Positions 8,416 to 17,153 of a stretch of DNA of 64,000 bases are shown one piece after another. The stretch lies in assembly GCA_017630215.1 (NCBI GenBank), contig JAGBVR010000003.1:1-64000 (forward strand), written 5' to 3'. How positions within the stretch are numbered: position 1 is the first letter of the stretch; every line of letters starts with the position of its first letter. The notes beneath the pieces are model-generated. The model was not told where the DNA came from and did not search any database. It was given only the letters and a program-made list of their open reading frames with translations. Position numbers and translations under genes: made by a program. The DNA comes from Bacteroidales bacterium (GTDB lineage: Bacteria > Bacteroidota > Bacteroidia > Bacteroidales > UBA932).

Positions 8416-9357
8416 ATGAAGAAAATTTTCCTCTTTTTTGCAGCAGTCGTTATGACAGCTGGAGTAATGTCAGCTCAGGACATCAATCAGGCAACCGAGG
8501 CTTACAACAATGGAGCAATGGAGCTCCAGATGGGCAACAATGCAGCTGCTATCGAGAATTTCCAGACTGCCCTTACAATGGGTGAAGCTCTTGGAGATGA
8601 GGCTGCAGATCTCGTCGCAAACTGCAAGAAAGCAATCAGCTCTGCATACCTGAGCATGGCAAAGGATCTCTACAATGCAAAGGATTTTGAAGGTGCTCTC
8701 ACAGCATTTCAGCAGGCGAAGGAGGTAGCAGAAGGATATGGTGAGGCTGAGATCGCAGCTGAAGCTGCAGAACTTATCGGCCAGACTGAGATGGTAAAGT
8801 TCAATGACGAGGGTAAGGCTGCAATGAAGGCTAAGGACTATCCTACCGCAATCGCAGCTTTCACAAAAGTTCTCGAAATGGACCCTGCCAACGGCGCTAC
8901 TGCTATCCAGCTCGGACAGGCATACATGAGAGCCGGCCAGCTCGATGAGTCTATTGCAGCTCTCGAGACAGCAAAGGCTAACGGCCAGGAGGCAAATGCT
9001 GTAAAGCTTATCGCTCAGATCTATCTCAAGAAGGCTCAGGCTGCAGTAAAGGCTAAGCAGTATCAGGAGGCAGTGGATTTCGCAGCTAAGTCTAACGAGG
9101 CTCAGGAGAGCGGCAACGCTTACAAGATCGCGGCAAGCGCACTTCAGAAACTCGGCAAGAATGCAGAGTGCATCACTGCATACGAGAAGTATCTCGAAGT
9201 AACTCCTAACGCAAAGGATGCAAACGGAGTTATCTGCACAATCGCAGTTCTTTATCAGCAGACTGGCAACAAGGCTAAGGCGAAGGAGTACTATGAGAAG
9301 ATCGTCAACGATCCTCAGTACGGCGCAACAGCTCAGGAGCAGCTTAAGACCCTCTAA
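8416..9357 (+). CDS. Exported TPR-repeat protein
   Basis: A 313-residue protein with a signal peptide (MKKIFLFFAAVVMTAGVMSA, cut near residue 20) followed almost entirely by tetratricopeptide repeats. Examples are KFNDEGKAAMKAKDYPTAIA, FTKVLEMDPANGATAIQLGQ and AYMRAGQLDESIAALETAKA. Such periplasmic TPR proteins are scaffolds for protein-protein contacts; the partner is unknown. Codon use is strongly biased (GCA, AAG and CTC recur), suggesting high expression. It has its own promoter at 8359-8366 and ends three bases before the U32 gene. Confidence 0.88.
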   Translation: MKKIFLFFAAVVMTAGVMSAQDINQATEAYNNGAMELQMGNNAAAIENFQTALTMGEALGDEAADLVANCKKAISSAYLSMAKDLYNAKDFEGALTAFQQAKEVAEGYGEAEIAAEAAELIGQTEMVKFNDEGKAAMKAKDYPTAIAAFTKVLEMDPANGATAIQLGQAYMRAGQLDESIAALETAKANGQEANAVKLIAQIYLKKAQAAVKAKQYQEAVDFAAKSNEAQESGNAYKIAASALQKLGKNAECITAYEKYLEVTPNAKDANGVICTIAVLYQQTGNKAKAKEYYEKIVNDPQYGATAQEQLKTL

Positions 9358-9360
9358 TCC

Positions 9361-11232
9361 ATGAGGCAGCTTGAACTGCTTGCTCCGGCAAGAGACGCAC
9401 AGATCGGCATCGCAGCAATAGACTGCGGTGCCGATGCTGTGTATATTGCCGGTCCGCAGTTCGGAGCACGGCAGGCTGCGGGCAATACCATAGAAGACAT
9501 CAGAACTCTATGTAACTATGCCCATCGCTTTGGAGCACGCATATTCGTAGCTCTTAACACCATACTGTATGATGATGAACTGGAGGCAGCTTACAGACAG
9601 ATGCTTGCGGTACAGGACGCCGGAGCCGATGCTATCATCATTCAGGATATGGCTGTGCTTAAAATGGCCTTGGAAGGAATCGGAGATTTCAGGAAAGACT
9701 TCCACATTCCTCTTCACGCCTCGACACAATGTGCAATACGCACTCCCGAGCAGGCTGCGTTTCTGGAAAGTGCCGGATTTTCACGACTGATCCTTGAGAG
9801 AGAACTATCTCTGGAACAGATCAAGGCCATCCGCAGTGCTGTAAGCTGCGAACTTGAATTCTTTGTACACGGAGCACTGTGCGTATGCTACAGCGGCCAG
9901 TGTTACCTTTCCGAGAAGATAGCGGGAAGAAGCGCCAACAGAGGATCATGTATTCAAGCTTGCAGATCCAGATACGATCTTGTGGATTCCGAAGGAAGAG
10001 TTCTCGTAAAGGATAAGGCTCTGCTATCTCTGAAAGACTATAATCTGCGTGAGCGCATGAAAGAGCTAGCCGATGCCGGTATCACATCATTCAAGATCGA
10101 AGGACGTCTGAAGAATGAGTCATACGTCAGAAATGTAGTAAGAGATTACTCGATCGCCCTTGATAATATTGTCGGAAGATATTCTTCCGAATACGAGCGA
10201 GGTTCGTTTGGAAAGGTAACAGGAGGCTTCATACCGGACACACGCAAGACATTCAATCGAGGCTACACCGAACTCTTCATTGATGGAAAGCGCGGAAAAT
10301 GGGCATCAATGGATGCGGCTAAATCAATGGGAGAGGAGATCGGACAGGTAACCGGACTGAACAAGATGAAATCCGAGATAACTGTCAGATTCACCGGCAA
10401 AGACATAACCTTGAACAATGGAGACGGTTTCTCTTTCGTCGCTAAAGATGGAATCGTTGCCGGATTCCGTGGAGACGTATGTACCGGCAATCTCATAAGA
10501 TGCAAAGCTGTACCGGCAATATATCCCGGAGCCAGGATATACAGGAACATAAATGCTGCATTTGAAAAGGAAATCGAACGCAAGGCCTGCACACGAGTGA
10601 TTTCCGCAACCGTATCCATAACATTCAGCAAGGTAGAAGGGCTATGGAAGGCTTCAGTCCAGGCACTTAGCGAAGATGGAAGAAAGGTATATATTACTGC
10701 AGATGCTTCAGACCAGACAGCAGGGAACTACGACAGAATGTACAGCATGATTCTGGGACAGATCAGCAAAAGTTCCGGAAGTTACAGATTTTCAATTGAA
10801 TCCATAAACAGCACATCCGGGGAACTTCCTTTTATGAGTGCAGCTGCATTAAATGGCATCCGAAGACAACTGGCAGAAGAGTTTGATTCCCTGCCATGTG
10901 GCAAGAAGGACATCCTTCTGAGGAAACCTGGAAAAGTAACAAAACAGCTTCCTCAGAAAGACATCACTTACAAGACGAATATTTCCAATCACATATCCGA
11001 AGAGTTCTACAGAGAGGCCGGCGCGGAAAAGATAGACAAGGCATATGAACTCCAGCCGATCAGAAATGCAGAACTGATGAGAACCAAATACTGCATCCGA
11101 TATGAACTCGGACTCTGTCCGAAATATCAAGGCAGCAAGGCTCCGTCACAACTTTTCCTTCTTAACAACGGACAACGGTTCGCTCTTCACTTCGACTGCA
11201 AGGAATGCGAAATGACTCTTACACAAGTCTAG
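9361..11232 (+). CDS. U32 family protein, RlhA-like
   Basis: A 623-residue U32 family protein with the N-terminal TIM-barrel part (LELLAPARDAQIGIAAIDCG, GADAVYIAG) and the family's cysteine signature in CVCYSGQC and GSCIQACR (about residues 177-202), ligands of an iron-sulfur cluster. The C-terminal extension resembles DUF3656, as in E. coli RlhA, which is needed for hydroxylation of C2501 in 23S rRNA. Older labels call this family collagenase or peptidase; tRNA/rRNA hydroxylation is the better-supported role. It starts three bases after the TPR gene. Its TAG overlaps the end of the convergent lipoprotein gene by four bases. Confidence 0.85.
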   Translation: MRQLELLAPARDAQIGIAAIDCGADAVYIAGPQFGARQAAGNTIEDIRTLCNYAHRFGARIFVALNTILYDDELEAAYRQMLAVQDAGADAIIIQDMAVLKMALEGIGDFRKDFHIPLHASTQCAIRTPEQAAFLESAGFSRLILERELSLEQIKAIRSAVSCELEFFVHGALCVCYSGQCYLSEKIAGRSANRGSCIQACRSRYDLVDSEGRVLVKDKALLSLKDYNLRERMKELADAGITSFKIEGRLKNESYVRNVVRDYSIALDNIVGRYSSEYERGSFGKVTGGFIPDTRKTFNRGYTELFIDGKRGKWASMDAAKSMGEEIGQVTGLNKMKSEITVRFTGKDITLNNGDGFSFVAKDGIVAGFRGDVCTGNLIRCKAVPAIYPGARIYRNINAAFEKEIERKACTRVISATVSITFSKVEGLWKASVQALSEDGRKVYITADASDQTAGNYDRMYSMILGQISKSSGSYRFSIESINSTSGELPFMSAAALNGIRRQLAEEFDSLPCGKKDILLRKPGKVTKQLPQKDITYKTNISNHISEEFYREAGAEKIDKAYELQPIRNAELMRTKYCIRYELGLCPKYQGSKAPSQLFLLNNGQRFALHFDCKECEMTLTQV

Positions 11233-12443
11233 AGTTCCATTACCTCGAAGGTAAGATTCACATCACCGAATGAAGCAGGTTTCCCATCCAGTTTATCAAA
11301 CCAGACATAATCCAGGTTTCCTCTCCAGACAACATCATCTCTGCTATTGAGAGGAATACTTATCTCGAATCCATAACTCTTGCCCTCCACAAAAACCTTT
11401 GCCCTTGTAGACCATTCCGTCTGTGTCCCTCCATCATCCTCCGTAATCATAAAGGCACATCTGTTTTCATTCATATCCGCTCCTTCATGCCACCCTGTCA
11501 TCAAGACAGCATTGAAATTCTGAGGAATCCCGACCTGATTACGTTTTACAACGATCATAAAATCAGTAACCATCGGATCGTACAATCGCATTTCCGCTTC
11601 AGTCATGGCGGTGAAATCTTCCAGATATCCGATCTTTACGAAGAACTCCGAGGCTCCGGCGAACCAGCTGTCGAAATTACGGTTTGCACAGAAATCTCTA
11701 AGAACAAGCATCTTATAAGACTTATCAGCCTTAGTTTGAGCAGGCTTGCCCGGATGAACGATAATGTTTCCGCCACCCTCCCCCCACTGAGGATCATTTC
11801 TTCTCAATATCTCCAACGTAGTATAGCCGGCATCAGAATTCCGGTTAATTACCCAGACCGGAACCTCAGCAGCCATTTCCTCATCTACAATTATCTCCTC
11901 AACATGGCGGAAACCATCGTCATCCATTTCGATCCTATACCCTATATTGACATCAGAGCCGTCCTCCGGATCAAAAGTCACCACCGGCATTGTCTTGCCG
12001 TCCCATTCTTCAGAAAACGGCCAATATATCTGTATATCGGACTCCATCAATGCATCAAGAAAGGCTTCCGGTTCGATCCGTCCGGATGAAGATTTCGTAA
12101 AAAGGGATGAATACACATAGTCTTCTATCAAGTCCCGCAATGGCTCAGCATACTCATCCGGTGCTTTCGTTTCAGAATCACCCACACCAGAACCAGGATT
12201 GGTGAATAGATTTTTCATTGTGTACTCTTCATCATACCCATTGACTGTCGAACTGGCCACAGCCCTATGCACTTCATCGAGTTGACAGCGGTCAACCGGT
12301 ATCATCGAGAGAATCTCCGCGACCTGTGCAAGCTGCACATAAGAAGACGGGGCATTTACAGACTCATCCTGAAGATTCCGGCATCCTGTCATTAGAACAG
12401 GAACCAGCATCGAAGCAAAAACAATCTTGATACAATCTTTCAT
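11229..12443 (-). CDS. Lipoprotein of unknown function
   Basis: A 404-residue protein with a lipoprotein signal peptide (MKDCIKIVFASMLVPVLMTG, then Cys21). The mature part is acidic and contains ATEVPVWVINRNSDAGYTTL-like beta-rich segments (read here as AAEVPVWVINRNSDAGYTTL) and the asparagine-rich DFCANRNFDSWFAGASEF. Surface or periplasmic location is likely. I do not recognise a family. ATG start at 12443. The gene is convergent with the U32 gene and overlaps it by four bases. Confidence 0.75.
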   Translation of the reverse strand: MKDCIKIVFASMLVPVLMTGCRNLQDESVNAPSSYVQLAQVAEILSMIPVDRCQLDEVHRAVASSTVNGYDEEYTMKNLFTNPGSGVGDSETKAPDEYAEPLRDLIEDYVYSSLFTKSSSGRIEPEAFLDALMESDIQIYWPFSEEWDGKTMPVVTFDPEDGSDVNIGYRIEMDDDGFRHVEEIIVDEEMAAEVPVWVINRNSDAGYTTLEILRRNDPQWGEGGGNIIVHPGKPAQTKADKSYKMLVLRDFCANRNFDSWFAGASEFFVKIGYLEDFTAMTEAEMRLYDPMVTDFMIVVKRNQVGIPQNFNAVLMTGWHEGADMNENRCAFMITEDDGGTQTEWSTRAKVFVEGKSYGFEISIPLNSRDDVVWRGNLDYVWFDKLDGKPASFGDVNLTFEVMEL

Positions 12444-12514
12444 AGCTCAATATTTTTAACACCTGCAAAGTTCCCGACAATTATCCGTATACTCAAAAAG
12501 AATACGGCTATTTA

Positions 12515-12551
12515 CAAAAAACGGCCTCCTGCACACATAGGACGCCGTTTT
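12515..12551 (-). terminator. Rho-independent terminator
   Basis: AAAACGGC (12517-12524) pairs with GCCGTTTT (12544-12551), with an inner TCCT/AGGA helix. Read leftward, the stem is followed by six Ts (complement of 12515-12520). It would end transcription of the prmC unit. A shorter T-run on the other side may help in the opposite direction. Confidence 0.7.
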
Positions 12552-12594
12552 CAGTTTTGAAATTTGTTCGATTTTTATAAAAAATCAGATAAAT

Positions 12595-12619
12595 TGTTCC
12601 ACGGAATTGTCGTGGAACA
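12595..12619. repeat. Hairpin with ParB-site-like arms at the prmC stop
   Basis: TGTTCCACG (12595-12603) and CGTGGAACA (12611-12619) form a perfect 9-bp stem with a 7-base loop, directly adjoining the prmC stop codon. The arms look like parS half-sites (TGTTnCACGTGnAACA), but a parS site has no spacer. A role in mRNA 3'-end structure is more likely. Confidence 0.6.
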
Positions 12620-13567
12620 TCATTTAAAGAACTCCACAAAACGATCTCTGTCGTGAAGATCCTTTATGGTGCGAACATTTTTGAAACCCAAATCGAGAAA
12701 GACCTCCTCAGTATCGAATGCCAGGGCTTCATTAATCTCCACGATGCCATATCCACCAGGACGGAGCATCAGAAGAGCCCACCTGGCTACAGCCCTGTAA
12801 AACAACAAAGGGTCATCATCGGGAACGAAAAGAGCAAGATGAGGCTCATAATCCAATACATTGCCCCTCATGAACTCCTTCTCCCATTCCATTACATAAG
12901 GAGGATTGCTGACAATTACATCGAACTGACCGAGAGAAGTCAATGGTTCTGCAAGTACATCAGCCTTGAGAAACTGCGGTCTACAGGCATCTGTTGAAGA
13001 TATTTCTTCAGAAAAGTCCTGGCTGTCAGCGACTTTCAAAGCCCCATCCGATATATCCACCGCCACAACAGCCGATCCGGGGAGTTCCAAAGCCAGCGTC
13101 CACGCAATACATCCGCTGCCGGTACAGAGATCCAGAATACGGATGGTACGTCCGTCAGGTATGGGTATACCGCCGCACGGATCTTGCAAGTTCGTGTACT
13201 TCCTGGCCGGGAGTTGCATGTCCTGCATATCCATAGCTGACAGACAATCAAGGACGGTCCGACAAAGGAGTTCGGTTTCAGGACGAGGAATCAGAACATC
13301 GGGAGAGACATTGAACTTCCTTCCATAGAACCAGGCCTCATTAAGAACATACTGGAGAGGCTTTGCTGATGCCATCTGCTTGAAAACATCGCGGACTGTC
13401 ACCAGGTCTTCATCAGAGACCTTGTAATAAGGCTCAAGAATATGAGTATGACGGGTTGTACCGAGTATTTTCTCCAAAGCAAGATAAACCATCTCTCTCG
13501 CTTCCCTTTCAGGATAAAGCGACGAAAGTGCCAGAGTTCCCTCCTGTATGACATCCTTAAGGGTCAT
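12620..13567 (-). CDS. prmC: Release factor glutamine methyltransferase PrmC
   Basis: A 315-residue SAM-dependent methyltransferase that methylates the glutamine of the GGQ motif in peptide chain release factors. An N-terminal helical domain (about 1-110, with PLQYVLNEAWFYGRKF) is followed by the Rossmann domain. Visible motifs are LIPRPETELL, LDLCTGSGCIAWTLALELP (motif I) and the catalytic SNPPYV. It lacks any RNA-binding extension. ATG start at 13567, eight bases after the ddl stop, so ddl and prmC are probably co-transcribed. The terminator at 12515-12551 ends the unit. Confidence 0.95.
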   Translation of the reverse strand: MTLKDVIQEGTLALSSLYPEREAREMVYLALEKILGTTRHTHILEPYYKVSDEDLVTVRDVFKQMASAKPLQYVLNEAWFYGRKFNVSPDVLIPRPETELLCRTVLDCLSAMDMQDMQLPARKYTNLQDPCGGIPIPDGRTIRILDLCTGSGCIAWTLALELPGSAVVAVDISDGALKVADSQDFSEEISSTDACRPQFLKADVLAEPLTSLGQFDVIVSNPPYVMEWEKEFMRGNVLDYEPHLALFVPDDDPLLFYRAVARWALLMLRPGGYGIVEINEALAFDTEEVFLDLGFKNVRTIKDLHDRDRFVEFFK

Positions 13568-13575
13568 TGCAATTA

Positions 13576-14580
13576 CTATGAATTTTCAATGATAGTGGTA
13601 AGAAAATCTGTCATCGAAAGACCGGCCGCACGGACCATCTGAGGCACGAGTGAGGCAGAGGTCATGCCTGGTATCGTATTGACTTCCAAAAAGTAGAGTC
13701 CGTCAGCGGAATATATATAGTCTACACGTACAAGGCCTGCACATCCAAGATGAGCATATATCTTCCTGGATGTCTCCTGAATCTCATCCCTCAACAAATC
13801 AGGAATATGAGCCGGACATACCTCCTTGCTATGGCCATTGTATTTAGCCTCATAGTCAAAGAATTCATTATCTGTAATAATCTCGATTACAGGGAGAGCA
13901 ACGTTTTCCTTACCATTATTATATACGGCACAAGTCAGCTCACGTCCTACGATAGCAGCCTCCGCTATAAGCATATTTCCCTCAGAGAAAGCATATTCCA
14001 CCGCCTTATCGAAATCCTCTACAGCCTTAACTTTGGTCACGCCGAAGCTGCTGCCGCCGTCTGTAGGCTTAACAAACATTGGAAGCCCTAGCTTTTCTAC
14101 TGCCTTCTGCGCAAGCTCTTTTGCTGCTTCTCCCTTACGAAGGAAGATATCATCAGCACATTTCACAAAATCCACATCCTTCAGGTAGCTCTTGCAAGAG
14201 AACTTGTCGAATGTAATTGCTGAGACGAAAGCATTGCATCCGCTATGGGGAACCCCCAGCATTTCCAGATAGCCTTGCATAAGACCATTCTCTCCCGGAG
14301 TTCCATGCTGCATTATATATGCATATTCGAACTTAATCCTTTCTCCGGCAAGAACTACAGAAAAGTCACTCTTGTCAACCAGGACAGAATTCTGAGGCAA
14401 TTCCTGTCTTGCCTGCCCGTTCATACGGTACGCTCTCAAAGACCAATTGCCGAAGCGGGCAAAAATTTCAAAGATATTGTACCTTGCACCATCAATCTGC
14501 GAAGCAGTAAACTCTCCGCTTCTTACCGACACCTCCCACTCTGAGGAATCGCTTCCATATATTACTGCTATATTTTTCAT
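13576..14580 (-). CDS. ddl: D-alanine--D-alanine ligase
   Basis: A 334-residue ATP-grasp enzyme making D-Ala-D-Ala for peptidoglycan. The N-terminal domain carries the conserved Glu in GSDSSEWEVSVRSG. The ATP-grasp region has KPTDGGSSFGVTKV and the C-terminal metal/substrate segment LEVNTIPGMTSASLVPQM. Length and motifs are normal for the family. ATG start at 14580. It lies between the class A PBP gene (45 bp upstream) and prmC, grouping cell-wall synthesis genes on this strand. Confidence 0.95.
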   Translation of the reverse strand: MKNIAVIYGSDSSEWEVSVRSGEFTASQIDGARYNIFEIFARFGNWSLRAYRMNGQARQELPQNSVLVDKSDFSVVLAGERIKFEYAYIMQHGTPGENGLMQGYLEMLGVPHSGCNAFVSAITFDKFSCKSYLKDVDFVKCADDIFLRKGEAAKELAQKAVEKLGLPMFVKPTDGGSSFGVTKVKAVEDFDKAVEYAFSEGNMLIAEAAIVGRELTCAVYNNGKENVALPVIEIITDNEFFDYEAKYNGHSKEVCPAHIPDLLRDEIQETSRKIYAHLGCAGLVRVDYIYSADGLYFLEVNTIPGMTSASLVPQMVRAAGLSMTDFLTTIIENS

Positions 14581-14597
14581 AATAATTCCAATATTAG

Positions 14598-14618
14598 ATT
14601 CCTCGACAAGCTCGGAAT
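14598..14618. repeat. Short REP-like inverted repeat
   Basis: ATTCC (14598-14602) pairs with GGAAT (14614-14618) around CGA/TCG. The sequence ATTCCTCGACAAGCTCGGAAT (shown in part: ATTCCTCGAC...GGAAT) resembles short palindromes scattered between bacterial genes. It lies in the 45-bp gap between the class A PBP gene and ddl. Confidence 0.4.
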
Positions 14619-14625
14619 GACAGAG

Positions 14626-16959
14626 CTACTCAAAGAAATAATCCGTACTTTCCTCGGCCTTGACAGCCGCATCAGCATCACTACCGTCACAATCAAGATT
14701 AAGAGTTACTCCCGCAGGTGCCATGAACACTTCATTCGGATCCATCTTCAGCGACTGATCCTTGCGGCACTTCTGCATAAATAGTCCCCAGATAGGAAGG
14801 GCCATATTCGATCCACCTCCCAATGAGAGCGATTCGAAGTGTACCTGACGGTCTTCGGCACCAACCCATACGCCTGCAGTGAGAGAAGGAGTATATCCGA
14901 TGAACCATCCGTCAGACTGGTCATTAGTGGTTCCGGTCTTTCCTGCGATTTCACCTGTAAGTCCATACTTGGCACGAAGACGTACACCAGTACCGCTGTT
15001 GACAACGCCTTGCATCAGATTCGCCATAAGATACGCCGTGTATTCGCTTATAGCCTCCTGAGATCTGTTACTGAACTCTCCAAGGACATTGCCCATATTG
15101 TCCTCAATACGGGTAACGAACATCGGAGACACGAATACGCCTTTCGAAGGGAAGGTATTATATGCTGCAACCATCTCATACACAGTAATATCTGCAGAAC
15201 CCACGCAGAGAGAATTCACCGGATCCAGATAACATCCCACTCCCATCTTACGCATCATCTCCACCATGGCATGAGGCCCGTACTGCTTCATCAGATAAGC
15301 GGAAATATTGTTCGAACTTTTTGTCAGTCCCCACTTCAAAGTTACAGTCTGACCGATCCACTCATCCTTGTCGGTACTCTTCGGAGTCCATGTGGTATCC
15401 CCTACCATGAATGTCTGAGGCACGTTCACAACCTTGTCACAAGGGCTCATGCCTTCCTGCATTGCAAGGGTATAGAGGAACGGCTTGATGGTAGATCCCA
15501 CCTGGCGTTTTCCCTGACGGACATTGTCATATTTGAAATATCTATAATTAGGACCTCCTACATATGCCTTGATATGTCCGGTCTCCGGCTCTATTGCCAT
15601 AAATGCAGCACGAAGATGCGACTTATAGTATCTGATCGAGTCATTCGGGGTCATTGTGGTGTCAATATATCCCTTCCTGTTCCAAGAGAACACCCTCATC
15701 TTCACCGGTACATCGAAACTCTTGACGATTTCAGACTCGGATGCTCCGTTTTCCTTCATGATACGGTAACGGTCGCTCCATCGTCTGGCCTGCTTCATAA
15801 GCTGGTCGATCGTCTTCTGATCCACATCATTCGAGAATGGCTTGTGGGTCTTCCACCTCAGATCTCGCCAGAAGCTCTTCTGCAGATCCTTTCCAAGGTG
15901 TTCGGCCACGGCCTCTTCCGCATATCTTTGCATACGGGAATCAATTGTAGTATAAATCCTCAGACCGTCCTTATCAAGGTTATATGACGTCCCGTCAGCT
16001 TTCTTGTTCTTATTAAGCCATCCGTAGAGCTGGTCATCCGCCCAGAGAAGGGAATCTACTTTATAATCCTCGTATTGATTGTACGATGACCTCTTAGGTT
16101 TCCTGGCATTCATGGTACGACGAAGCATATCGCGGAAATACGGTCCCAGACCGGCATTGTGATCCTGGATCTGATATGACAGATTGATAGGAATCTGCTG
16201 GATGGAATCCCGCTCGTGAGCGGTCAGGAAGCCGTTCTTCTCCATTCGTGAGATCACCAGATTTCTTCGTGCGAGGGACTTGTCTGGGTTGATGGCAGGG
16301 TTATACCGGGTAGGCTTATTGACCATACCGACCAAAGTAGCCGCTTCTTCCACTGTAAGGTCGATCGGATTCTTACCGAAGAATGTCTGAGCAGCAGCCT
16401 TGATTCCGTAAGCATTGCTTCCAAAAAAGATCTGATTCATATACATGGTCATAATCTCGTCTTTGGTATAGTTGCGCTCGAGCTTCACCGCTGTTATCCA
16501 CTCCTTCAGCTTGATCCATACCATCTTGAACGGAGATCCGACATCTTCACGCGGATAGAGGGTCTTGGCCAGCTGCTGAGTAATGGTACTTCCACCTCCC
16601 TGGCTTGAATCACTGCTCAAAAGGGTCTTCACCAAGACTCTGGCCAGGGACTCGAAATCGATGCCGGAATGTCTGTAGAATCGTTCATCTTCAGTAGCTA
16701 CCGCTGCATGAACGATATTTGGCGAGAGATCCTCATAATTCACATAAGACCTGTTCTCTATATGAAAGGTGGTGATCACCTCCCCATCAGCAGAAATGAC
16801 CTGAGTGGCCAGCTTGCTGTCCGGATTCTCGAGTTCCTCAAATGACGGGATATCGGCAAAAACCCAAACTGCAGCAAGCAGAAGGATGACACTTGAAACC
16901 CCTGCCGCAAAAAGTCCCCAGAACCATCTGAGAATCTTCTTTCTCGTTGTATCTTTCAT
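14626..16959 (-). CDS. Class A penicillin-binding protein (PBP1A type)
   Basis: A 777-residue bifunctional peptidoglycan synthase. It has one N-terminal membrane anchor (residues ~10-35). The GT51 glycosyltransferase domain carries ATEDERFYRHSGIDFES with the catalytic Glu and GGSTITQQLAKTLYP. The transpeptidase domain carries SxxK in GSTIKPFLYT, SxN in SSNNIS and KTGTTNDQSDGWF. The ATG at 16959 (MKDTTRKKIL) is preferred to a GTG 13 codons upstream, which adds an unusual tail. It likely forms a cell-wall unit with ddl and prmC downstream. Confidence 0.93.
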   Translation of the reverse strand: MKDTTRKKILRWFWGLFAAGVSSVILLLAAVWVFADIPSFEELENPDSKLATQVISADGEVITTFHIENRSYVNYEDLSPNIVHAAVATEDERFYRHSGIDFESLARVLVKTLLSSDSSQGGGSTITQQLAKTLYPREDVGSPFKMVWIKLKEWITAVKLERNYTKDEIMTMYMNQIFFGSNAYGIKAAAQTFFGKNPIDLTVEEAATLVGMVNKPTRYNPAINPDKSLARRNLVISRMEKNGFLTAHERDSIQQIPINLSYQIQDHNAGLGPYFRDMLRRTMNARKPKRSSYNQYEDYKVDSLLWADDQLYGWLNKNKKADGTSYNLDKDGLRIYTTIDSRMQRYAEEAVAEHLGKDLQKSFWRDLRWKTHKPFSNDVDQKTIDQLMKQARRWSDRYRIMKENGASESEIVKSFDVPVKMRVFSWNRKGYIDTTMTPNDSIRYYKSHLRAAFMAIEPETGHIKAYVGGPNYRYFKYDNVRQGKRQVGSTIKPFLYTLAMQEGMSPCDKVVNVPQTFMVGDTTWTPKSTDKDEWIGQTVTLKWGLTKSSNNISAYLMKQYGPHAMVEMMRKMGVGCYLDPVNSLCVGSADITVYEMVAAYNTFPSKGVFVSPMFVTRIEDNMGNVLGEFSNRSQEAISEYTAYLMANLMQGVVNSGTGVRLRAKYGLTGEIAGKTGTTNDQSDGWFIGYTPSLTAGVWVGAEDRQVHFESLSLGGGSNMALPIWGLFMQKCRKDQSLKMDPNEVFMAPAGVTLNLDCDGSDADAAVKAEESTDYFFE

Positions 16960-16993
16960 ATCACAAAATTTCTTTATCCATACATATATAAAG

Positions 16994-17026
16994 GTCACCT
17001 AAAGGTGACACCCCGAAAGCCTCGGG
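16994..17026. repeat. Two small adjacent hairpins
   Basis: GTCACC (16994-16999) pairs with GGTGAC (17004-17009), and CCCGA (17012-17016) pairs with TCGGG (17022-17026). They lie in the intergenic region between the class A PBP gene and topA. They could be a REP fragment or 5'-UTR structure; nothing else was recognised in 16960-17153. Confidence 0.4.
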
Positions 17027-17153
17027 TATAAGATGACAAAAATAGCAACAAAATTTGGAAAATTGCCCGATTTGTACCTTACTTTGCAGTTCTTTTTTGA
17101 AAAGACTGCCTTTTTAAAAGGTTAATTTTAGTGAAAACAGAAAGACAGTGAGA

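Noticed and set aside
12595-12619. A true parS centromere site
   Set aside because: The two halves are separated by seven bases, unlike functional parS sites; kept only as a finding to check.
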